Source: Melanopsichium pennsylvanicum (taxonomy: Eukaryota > Basidiomycota > Ustilaginomycetes > Ustilaginales). Taken from it: a DNA stretch of 64,000 nt. The notes below the pieces were generated by a model. It did not search any database. It was not told where the DNA came from and was given only the letters and a program-made list of their open reading frames with translations. Shown piece by piece: positions 42,725-51,454 of this stretch (positions within the stretch are counted from its first letter, which is position 1; each line of letters starts with the position of its first letter). The translations under genes were made by a program, and so were the position numbers. Where the stretch lies: contig OAPG01000010.1 of assembly GCA_900208305.1 (NCBI GenBank), positions 62,001 to 126,000 on the forward strand, read 5' to 3'.

Positions 42725-43965
42725 GGCATAGGAAGCGTAGAAGGATGATGCCGAATGTGTTCACGACAACTAAAAGACAAGTAAGATATTGCTAAGCAAG
42801 AAGATGAACACTGAGTCACAACCAAGACTTGCCATCTGCGCAAAGCAACAGGAACTAATGTTACCACTGCAACTCGTGGGACAGGGCGAGAGTGTCTGGG
42901 CGAGAAGAGCTCGCCACATCACCCACTTCATCATGCCTTTCTATGTAATTCTTCCTATGGCATTCTCCCTATTTCATTCTCCCTATGTTATTCTTCCTTA
43001 GTACCTTCATCTCTTTACCTTTCGCTAAGCAAGTCCTAGTGAACGCAGCTATTCTTTTTCCCACCCTGTATTCTATCTCTTCGTTCATGCCGCTCGCCCT
43101 GCGCTCGACCAGCCCGTCGACGGCGGGCCAGGAGCCTCATCGAGCTTCAGGCCTCACTGGTCTAGCCACATTCACAGTTGCTTCACCATACTCATATGAG
43201 CGATGCTCAGCCGGGATGTAATTTTTCGAGGAAGCACCAAGAAATGAAACCGCAAACATGAGTTGATGCAACAGCGTACTGAATCGGGTGATCAAGTCCC
43301 TCGCATGTCATCTCGACAGCATGTGCAGGACCACAGGTGGGAGGTCTTGGCTCCTGTTCCATCACTCTGCGTTGCGGGAAATTCCAAATGTGTCATACTG
43401 GTGTCATTCTGTTGTTCTGATTGTGCACGCAGGCGGCGGTAGCCCGCATACAGGCTGATGTTGGTAGGACGCAGGATGTATTCCTCGACGGAGATAACGA
43501 AAAATGGTGCAGTAAGTAAGGACAGTGATCGTATGTGGTGCGGGACATAGAGGCAGATGGGACTGACAAAGTATCTTTTGTTTTATGCAAACTACCCTGT
43601 GAAAAGAACGACGGAACACACGCAGGTAGGGCTCGGGCTGGCCGGCATAACGGTATTATCGACGATGGATCGGCCTGATCACGCCGATACAACGCTCAGG
43701 CCTCCAACACATTCAATCCTAGGTCTCACCGCTCCTGTTGAATCCCACCGAATCGCTCACTATAGATAAGAAAAACGCATGATTGACTTACGAGAAGTTG
43801 CTACAGTATTGCAAATTTGTCGCCAGATAATATGAGACGGTGATCATAGAGGGGAGAGAAGTATGAAGTGCAAGCTACACTACATACGAGAGAAGGCGCC
43901 CACATTGAGCTGGTTGGTGGGTGACGTTGATTGCAGATATGCAACGAAATGCTTTGGCGGCCTGC
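42725..43965. other. Intergenic part of the island
   Basis: No intact gene. It contains the upstream remnant of the pseudogene (similarity to member 1 ends after gccatctg near 42838), a 14-bp tandem repeat, a stretch at 43310-43415 like 41755-41930, and a 3'-flank block at about 43790-43950 running into the gene at 43966. Confidence 0.5.
42940..42995. repeat. 14-bp tandem repeat, four copies
   Basis: Four units of the type cctatgttattctt with 1-3 differences each, followed by a partial fifth. Confidence 0.9.
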
Positions 43966-44427
43966 TCAGTGCACGAAAAGCTCCTCCCAGGAGTCGAGTG
44001 GTGGAAGTTCGCCGCCAGGTGACCGGAACGTATCAATGAACAGTAAGTGGTGACTGTTGTCCGGTGCGACTTTCCAAAGAACGCTCGCAATTTTATGCTT
44101 ATTGCCTCCTGACAGGTCTTTGAGCCCCATTTCGCGACCAAGTGCCGAGTTGTGGGGGACAAAGCTAACGTAGTACATATGATCCGATCTGGCATGAACT
44201 TGCTCAATACCATCCTCCATGGCGAGCTTCAATGCACGATCCCTTAGTCGAGGAGTGATTTGATTGAAGGGTGAGGGATTGTAGCCTGGTCCCAGCGCAA
44301 CCCTCTGCGAATTCTGTACAGACTTGTGTACATCATTATCGGTAGGATCGGCCCCTAAGACGAAGTTGAATGAGAGGACGGCGAAGAGTAGGATAAGCAC
44401 AAAGTAGCGCGGGTGAAGGCAAACCAT
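43966..44427 (-). CDS. Small secreted cysteine-free protein, family member 3
   Basis: 153 residues from the ATG at 44427 (MVCLHPRYFVLILLFAVLSF). A signal peptide of about 25 residues ends near NFVLG-ADP. The mature protein has no cysteine. The core MYYVSFVPHNSALGREMGLK, a Gly-Gly turn and HKIASVLWKVAPDNSHHLLF align with member 1 at clearly higher similarity than with the 47508 gene. The upstream region shares an 18-bp TATA block with member 1, and the 3' flank shares a block with the orphan copies. Probable secreted effector-like protein; the function is not known. Confidence 0.75.
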   Translation of the reverse strand: MVCLHPRYFVLILLFAVLSFNFVLGADPTDNDVHKSVQNSQRVALGPGYNPSPFNQITPRLRDRALKLAMEDGIEQVHARSDHMYYVSFVPHNSALGREMGLKDLSGGNKHKIASVLWKVAPDNSHHLLFIDTFRSPGGELPPLDSWEELFVH

Positions 44428-44505
44428 GGCGTAAAAAGCGTTGAAGGGAGATGCTGAATGGGAACATGGATCCTTAAAGACAACCAAGATTTACAACCGG
44501 TGCGA

Positions 44506-44523
44506 CCTATTTATGCCTTTTGC
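44506..44523 (-). promoter_or_regulatory. Conserved TATA block of member 3
   Basis: The 18 bp are identical to 41234-41251 and lie 79 bp before the ATG at 44427. Confidence 0.6.
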
Positions 44524-46177
44524 TCTGCGACAGTGTCACGCTACAAAGACTACTGACACCTCTCTCATTTATAAGGGAAGTAAAGAGAAATAAAGCGCAA
44601 ATATGAGCTGATTCAACGGCCAACGGAATCGCGAAAGAGAGTAAGTACAGTACTGTAGCAAGGATTAGTTGTTGGTTGGGTGGTCAAGTCCCTCCCGTGC
44701 CATCTAAACAAGTGTGAGGATAAATCGGGCGAGAGAGGTATGAAGTGCAAGCCACAAAAAAGGATATTGGCTGGGGTATTGACATGGATCCCTTGTTTTA
44801 GCGCAAGCATATCGGTTACCATGCAGTGGCAAGATGAAAGGCGACGAGAGCAAGGTCTGCAAGAAGCGTGAGAACCAGCTGTTGGTCGTGAAGCTTTTCG
44901 GATGAACATTTTCAGCGGCGATAAACCGGTCTGAACGCTTGACGTAAGTTATCAGACTGTGTAGGAACGTTAAAAAACGAGCGCATATCAATGTACTGTA
45001 CAGTCCCCTGTGAGCGTTTCGTTCGCGATTGTACATCTCAAGAACATCATTTTGTCTGCTCAGGTTCTTACCGCTAAATGGAGCTCCTGCGCAGCCAAAG
45101 GCTGCCAATTTAAAGAAAATTACCCAATTCTCACATCTCTTGGCAACTGCAATGTTGGAAAGTGGATGACCCATCTTTATCGCACCAGAAAAGATATCGA
45201 TCTGAAAGTGGGTCGACGGTTTTGCACTCCCACTTCCTTCGTATCATTACAGTAACATCACATTACTTCGGGCTACTGTACAGTATATTGTGATGGTATA
45301 TGTGCTTTGAACTAGCGGTAAATGCCTACCTACAAAAGTGAGGTCGAAACATTCACAATGTTATGTGCAGTGATAAAAGATACCCTATGTAAATGCACTG
45401 TAGGCAATAGAATCGGTAGTCTGGTCTAGCAACATCACAAACTACGATCAGACCAAAGGGCGCTGACAAGAGGGGGCATCCTTTAAGCACTTTTACAGCT
45501 TGATCGGCGAGTGATGGCCAAATGCTCAATTGAGTCAATTTGTGTCAGAAGTGTCTCACGCAAAGACCAAGATGTCTAGGGTTGATTCTAATTGCGAAAG
45601 TGATCATTGAAGGCTGGACCAGATGCCTGAAGGGCTGCATTCAGGTAGCAAGCACATCCCGAAATGCTGTAATGAAAAGTATACTGCTAAAGTTCTGGCT
45701 GCACCAATGTATGGAGGCGATGAAGGAAGGAGCGCCGAAGGGCGTCTTTAAGGATCGAATGTGGTTCGGTGTAGGGACGGATCGTCAGCTCGCACGTTGG
45801 AAGAGCGGTGAGGCGATGCCAGCAAAGATTGTGTCGAGATCTAAGCATCCCTGCTAGCGCTGATGAACCACTTGAGTATATGATGGACCCGACAAGTTGC
45901 ATAGAACACTTCCCTCTTTGAGAATATCAAAGAACAGTATTCTACTCGCCTCTACAGAATAAGTGCAACGCTATAGTCTTCTCTGCCAGTGATGTCAACC
46001 AGTCGCATGGCTCTGTCAAGATGAACCGCCTCACCCAGTGGAGATCAGGCGAGCCGATGTCAGGCCTACGAGCAGTTACCCGCGCGCCTTCTTGCTGAGT
46101 AAGTCTCAATGCTCGTCTGGGTAGGCCCCGAACATGAGCCAATTGTCCGAACGCATCCCTTTCGCGGAACCTGCACT

Positions 46178-46370
46178 CTACCCCGCGTTATGGTGACCTT
46201 GCATCTGAATCTCGACCACAAACCTATGGACAGTGTCGTCGAGTGCTTCGCTGGTGATCTGCGAAAGGTTGGGTACCTCGCTAGCTCTAGGTCTTTGGTA
46301 GACCGAAACGTTGGGCAAGGAAGACAATGAGGAGTATGAAGATAAACAGATGCTGATAAACGGCAACCAT
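46178..46370 (-). pseudogene. Probable remnant of a 47508-type secreted gene
   Basis: The minus strand from the ATG at 46370 reads MVAVYQHLFIFILLIVFLAQ, closely resembling the signal peptide MVAIQKHFFVPFLLLTFLSL of the gene at 47508, but stops after 27 codons. In a shifted frame SEVPNLSQITSEALD loosely matches the LEIPNIANRAFQIAR stretch of the intact gene, then stops. Beyond that no similarity is convincing. Confidence 0.4.
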
Positions 46371-47507
46371 CTTGAAGAGAAGGATGAGGACAAGATTTCC
46401 GTCGATGCTGTGATCGGATTGAGGAATGAGAGCTTGTATTTGACGTGTTTGATGTGAACTTTAGTCGTGAATTGGATTATAACCAGGAGTGCCACTTGGT
46501 GAGCATCAACTTTGAACAGTTATATTGATTGCCGGGCAGTTAGCAACATTTAAAGAGCAGACCACCTCTACACACGGATCACGACTACATCAAACACATT
46601 AGGTCTTCTCGTCCATCAGTGTAAAAAGATGGACAGGCTGGATAGGATCGTGTGAATTTTGGAGACAATCAAAGCGCAAAGTGAGTGGCTGTAGCCAAGG
46701 ATCCGAGGCGGCAGCCGATGATCCACAGTCACGTTCAGCAAAGGCGAAAGCACCTACGATTTGCTACGAACAGCTCTCATGTTGAAGTGGCGGCTAACGC
46801 TGGATGCAGATATACAACGAATTGCTATAATGGGCGTTTATTCATGCTGTGGTGTAAGACTAATCTGGTAGGGGGCATCAGATGACAACAGACTCACTTG
46901 GTTGCATGAATTCTCAACGAAATCGCCTTCGAGGACAACAATTGCTTTGATCTCCTTCATGATCAGCATCTTGTAAATATGAAGAGTGCTAAAGTTTTAC
47001 ATGGGTGACGGTCCTGCAGAAACGAAAGTGTGACTACGTCGAATGGGCATACAAACAGCAAAGTATCCCACAGTGGAGCACAAGTAGTCAGTGTTTGAAG
47101 CTCAGAACCTTACTTTCAGTCTATGGATGGAAGGCGGAGATGCCAGATGGTTGTCCTGGATACCGCATTATGTGCAAGGTTCATACGGGAAGTAGTGCAA
47201 ACGATTCAGCAATTTTGCAAGAACTTTCACGCAATGTTGACATCGTCAAGTGTAGATTCTTATTGCAAGGATGGGAAACTAGACCTCACGGAGCGGTGGA
47301 AGCGGGAGGCTGTTTGAGATAGCGGTGTCATTTCAGTGAAAAGATGCATCTGCGGAATACGAGATTGAAAATGCTGAAACAGTTGATGGCACATACCGGA
47401 AAGGTGCTTCAACAACTTTCAGCGTCTAGACAGAGCACTAGGCAGGTTGAACTGTATTCAACCGGAAGAGGAGTTGTCGACCCGATCCTGCAATTTCAAA
47501 GATCAAG

Positions 47508-48041
47508 TCAAGCCAAAAAATCATGGAGGGGTTGCAAGGGGGGTTGAAAGTGCGGCTCGTTGAATTTCATGATTCTGAGGATGTAGGAATAGTTGTCCCG
47601 CGTCTTCCACAGCACGCTAGCAGCTGCGTGTTGTCCTGTTTCGAAAGCGTTACGAAGCCCCAGTGACCTTCCTAGGGGGGTGTCAGAGGGAATGTAGCTT
47701 GCCCAGTAGAAGTCCCATTGCCCGTTAGGTCCAGGAAGCCACCCCACCGCACCGCCTCCGTGTTCTCGGGCAATCTGGAATGCCCGATTTGCTATGTTTG
47801 GTATCTCGAGGTGGTTCACGGGACCAAGCCAGTGCAAATCTTGGTTAGCCTCTGTGTAACGAGTCCGTTGTGCATTATCTAGAGCCGCCATCATCTGGTG
47901 GTCTGCTTCAGTTGGGGCAAGCGGTACGGCTGCAGGTGGGCCATGACGATAAATTTGTTCAGGAACGGCTGCGAAAGCTCCCAATGAGAGAAAGGTGAGG
48001 AGGAGGAACGGGACGAAAAAGTGTTTCTGAATAGCGACCAT
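47508..48041 (-). CDS. Small secreted cysteine-free protein, family member 4
   Basis: 177 residues from the ATG at 48041, with a clear signal peptide ending near LGAFA-AVP. The mature protein has no cysteine. The C-terminal core DFYWASYIPSDTPLGRSLGL, then AAASVLWKTRDNYSYILRI, aligns with the core of members 1 and 3, and the preceding RAFQIAREHG matches GTIAREKG of member 1. It is the most diverged intact member and probably founded its own subline with the remnant at 46370. An effector role is inferred from secretion, family expansion and location only. Confidence 0.72.
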   Translation of the reverse strand: MVAIQKHFFVPFLLLTFLSLGAFAAVPEQIYRHGPPAAVPLAPTEADHQMMAALDNAQRTRYTEANQDLHWLGPVNHLEIPNIANRAFQIAREHGGGAVGWLPGPNGQWDFYWASYIPSDTPLGRSLGLRNAFETGQHAAASVLWKTRDNYSYILRIMKFNEPHFQPPLQPLHDFLA

Positions 48042-48158
48042 GTCGAAGAGTCTGCTTGAGAGCTAAAAGGAAGGAGATTTGCCAAGATGCGATGAGCGAT
48101 GAGTCAATATCGATGGCTAGGAAAAAGTAGGACGTGGATGCACACAAAATTATACCAG

Positions 48159-48185
48159 ATATATATATATATATATATATATATA
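48159..48185. repeat. (AT)13 run near the member 4 promoter
   Basis: A perfect AT alternation about 120 bp upstream of the ATG at 48041. It may double as the TATA region. Confidence 0.8.
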
Positions 48186-49309
48186 GCATGGAATTGCTTG
48201 TCTGACGTTGTCCTCTTAGGAGCTGAGGCTCTAGAGCAATGACAAAATCTTGCTGACCAACGCACAGACGAGCCCCACATTCCACTCAGCTGTGATGAGC
48301 CGCGCGGTACCCAAACAGCATGTTCATTTTACATTGGTACACAGGCATACAGCGGGTACAAGCGGATGCAAGCATGTCTCTTATTTGCGTATGCCATTCG
48401 TTTATTTCCCGGTTGATAGAAGTGGGAGTATGTGGTCATGGACACCAAGTACTGTCACCATGCTGGTAGATCGGTCGCTCCAGTATGGCTGATGGCAGGC
48501 AATGTGAACCTTTTTTTAGGATCTATGGCGCAAGAGTTGTATTGGAAGGATGCTCGCTTGACTTTCTTTTCTTCCAGCACTTGTACCAAGACCTTGATCT
48601 GCTCCCGACAAGCTTCGAGCAGTACCGTTTCAATGCACTCTTTGCTCATTACTTGTTCGTTTTTCGTGCCGAAACACACATTGTGACTACATTGAATTGA
48701 CATTCAGAGGACAACCAACAGCTCATTTGTGACGGTGAGACTACACTTAAATTCTAGCCACAGCCGCGGCAACATTGAATGAAGTTCATCTTGCTTGGCA
48801 ACCTGTCAGGATTTCCTCTGGTTGGAATGTAATGCAACCGGCGCCCTATTTGGGAGCATGCAACGACCGCTTTGCTTGGTGGTAATTATGTCCCTCCTGA
48901 AAAATCTGTGCGTGCATCTCGAGCATTGCATCGACCGTTCGCAGCCTGTATCGAGGTTCATGCAAATCTGTACTGATGGGCAATCTCGGATCGTTTTTGC
49001 ATCCCACCAGAGGTCCTTTTCGAGCCACCTTGCCAAATGATACTCCGGACCCCCTCTCTTTGTGCTGAGGCTTCAATGTTGGCTGGTTGTTGTGGAAAAT
49101 GACACCATCCAAAGTAGATCGCTAGCTTCCGCTTTTGTGGGCTAATTGTTTGCTTCATTAATTGGTGTGCTGCAAAGGTAGCTGAATCAGAATGAGCTTG
49201 TACCGTACGTGGTCACGATTATGAATACTTTTTGACATGGAGCGCTCTGACCTTCTGAAGAAGGCGGCAGAGCAGTCGAATAATGCAGATTAGATCGACG
49301 GGCAAGAGT

Positions 49310-49730
49310 ACCACAATCACAAGAGGCATGGCACATGTGAAGTAATGAGGAAGTGGGTCACGAGCGGGCTATTGAAAAGGAAGCGTGTCAACAGAGCATG
49401 CTGTATCAGGGAAGCATGCGGTGGTTCAACGAGGTCATACATACATTCAAAAGCTGATTGGCTGATACGCATGGTACAGGCCCACTCAGCACGATGAAGA
49501 GCCAATGTTGCAAAGCTACGCTATTGAGAGAACCACAATTTTGAGAGGGACACTGCAGCGCATGTGAAGAATTGAAGAAGTGGGTCACGAACGAGCAAAT
49601 AAAGCGGAAAGCTTGGCCACAGAGCGTGATGAATCAGAGGAAAATGCACCTGATAGTTCAACGAGCTTAATACTTGAGCAAGTGAGCGGCCAAAAGGGAT
49701 GATCTGGGCCCACTGAGCAAAAGCAAACTG
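49310..49730. repeat. Diverged tandem duplication upstream of the 363-residue gene
   Basis: Copy A is about 49310-49500 and copy B about 49532-49730. Matching anchors keep a steady offset: accacaat at 49310 and 49532, gtgggtcacga at 49353 and 49580, gcccact at 49480 and 49708. Between anchors the copies are roughly 70 percent alike by eye. Confidence 0.75.
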
Positions 49731-49838
49731 CTAAAAGAGGGGATCTTGGCCGACGTCCCCGTTTTCCCCACCACACATCCTCCTTAGAATTTTCCCTCAC
49801 ACTACCCGACGTCATTGCAACTTGTCCAGTTGAAGAAA

Positions 49839-50930
49839 ATGAGGACCTCATTGCTGGTGCGAATGCTCATACTTGCATGGACGGTGTCTCGTAGTCAAGC
49901 ATCCGGTTCAGGCTCTAGAGACTTTACTCGGTACGTGCTCTTTCCAACTGAGGATGATGAATCATCCAGACGAGGATTTCCTGGCCCTTCATCCAGCCAA
50001 AATTACGCTGACCCTGGTACGAGGCAGCACCTGAGCCCGGCGAACCACGGCTCTGAAAGGTACCCGGTCCGAAGCGAAGATGTCTCTTGGCATGAGAGAC
50101 TACCATCTCTGCCTTCGGATGATGAGCTCTTCCACTCGATGGCCAGCGCAAGGCCTCCGGTCAGTGAGGAAGCGAGTGGCGATGACAAGCTACCATGGGT
50201 TCCAATCTTCCAGGAAGACGGCCAATTGAGTCACTATCAGATCAACCGGTTCGATCAAGATGGTAGAGAATTCGGACCCTTTCGACTTCGTGGTTACACT
50301 TTCGAGTCCCAGCCCTATCCACACGACCTTCCGTTTCTGGAGTCCATCAACCGGCGACTTGAGGTGCAACCTATGGACTTCAGGCGCTTTCTCAATCCCA
50401 AATTGAAAACACTCTGGTTCGCCGGATCTATTTATCGCCCAGATCCACAGATGCTCGGGCTGATTGAACGCACAGTCAAGCCAGTTCTGGCTCGAGATGG
50501 ACCCACGTTGGAAGGGGAGGCGAAGCAAGGCGAATTCCTCTGGCCACCAGTCTACTTTGATAGTCAAAGTGAAGGACTGGTTATGCGTAGAGAGTTTCGA
50601 GAGATGATGTTCCGCAACACACTTAAACAAGTCAGAAAGCACTTCAGAAATACAGACAAAGTGTTGTATATGCCCATAAGTTCTCCGCAAGGTACGCGAC
50701 ACGTCATGGCGTACACCGTAGACCCAGTAATCTTTACCGACATGCCAAGCATGAGTAAGTATTCGAGCCTCTGGATATTTCATGAAGCTGTCCAGGTTGG
50801 GAACAGGCACATGTTGGCTCTTCTCGGTTCAATGTACCTCCCCAAGACCATGTATACTGCGCTTCGTAAAGGTGGCTTCGCTTTTCGAGCTTGGGGAAAT
50901 CACCTCGGAGATGCGCCTCATCCGCTTTGA
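49839..50930 (+). CDS. Secreted cysteine-free 363-residue protein, candidate effector
   Basis: I use the ATG at 49839 (MRTSLLVRMLILAWTVSRSQ), which begins a signal peptide of about 23 residues; the frame upstream has only TTG. The mature protein has no cysteine, an acidic Ser-rich first third (residues 24-135), then a compact charged domain. The C-terminal part VLYMPISSPQGTRHV, then SSLWIFHEAVQVGNRHMLAL, weakly echoes the core of the small secreted family (strand, turn, Leu-Trp, Gly-x-x-His-x-Leu). I do not recognise a family. The length is similar to large smut effectors, but that comparison is loose. It marks the right edge of the island. Confidence 0.7.
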   Translation: MRTSLLVRMLILAWTVSRSQASGSGSRDFTRYVLFPTEDDESSRRGFPGPSSSQNYADPGTRQHLSPANHGSERYPVRSEDVSWHERLPSLPSDDELFHSMASARPPVSEEASGDDKLPWVPIFQEDGQLSHYQINRFDQDGREFGPFRLRGYTFESQPYPHDLPFLESINRRLEVQPMDFRRFLNPKLKTLWFAGSIYRPDPQMLGLIERTVKPVLARDGPTLEGEAKQGEFLWPPVYFDSQSEGLVMRREFREMMFRNTLKQVRKHFRNTDKVLYMPISSPQGTRHVMAYTVDPVIFTDMPSMSKYSSLWIFHEAVQVGNRHMLALLGSMYLPKTMYTALRKGGFAFRAWGNHLGDAPHPL

Positions 50931-51454
50931 CATGTGGCGCGCGGCTCATCTAAGCTTGAATCGTATACTAAATTACTTGCAATACAGAGATATATTGGAT
51001 TGAATGTAATCTTGCAAGAGACGGCGTTGCTTCCTACTCAGAGAATATGGATTACAGTGGAGCCGCAATTGAATTTTTGGTTGAGCCATTTGTGTAAATA
51101 CGTAGCTGCACGTCGCCTCGAGTAGCAAAGTTCAAATGCTGCTGGATTTCACGCGAGGAATAATAAAAAGATAATTTGTCGAAATGGCAGCGGTGGTTGC
51201 ACCCTGCGTAACAATCAACGGCTTTGTCTCATTCTTGTCTTCATCACCATCATCTACTACTACACTCTAGCTCGACTTGTTTGTCAAGTCTCTCTGGCAA
51301 TGAGATTCATCAATCTTTTGCCTTTATCTGCTCCCTTGTAGCAGCACATAGGCTTGTGTATCAACTCGAATCGTTTGATGCGGCAGCATCGATTCGCAAC
51401 CAACACCCGTCTGGGCATGGCACATGAAACGCATACACTTTTCGTATCCCCACC
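50931..51454. other. Spacer at the right edge of the island
   Basis: No gene is recognised between the 363-residue gene and the potassium channel gene. There is a TCATC/CTACT-rich patch at 51240-51275. Confidence 0.45.

Larger units (their letters stand above)
44428..47507. other. Gene-poor stretch of the island
   Basis: No intact gene in 3 kb. It contains the promoter of member 3, paired TACAGTA/TACTGTA words at 44646-44657, 44994, 45248 and 45274-45285, a probable remnant of a family gene at 46178-46370, and another 3'-flank-like block near 46784-46830 (tgcagatatacaacgaattgct, close to tgcagatatgcaacgaaatgct at 43935). Confidence 0.5.
48042..49838. other. Intergenic region with AT repeat and tandem duplication
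   Basis: No gene is supported. An AT dinucleotide run at 48159-48185 lies 120-145 bp before the start of member 4. A diverged direct duplication of about 190 bp occupies 49310-49730 before the 363-residue gene. Confidence 0.5.

Noticed and set aside
45540..45857. 105-codon open frame in the secreted-protein island
   Set aside because: It starts with GTG, has no signal peptide and no similarity to the local family.
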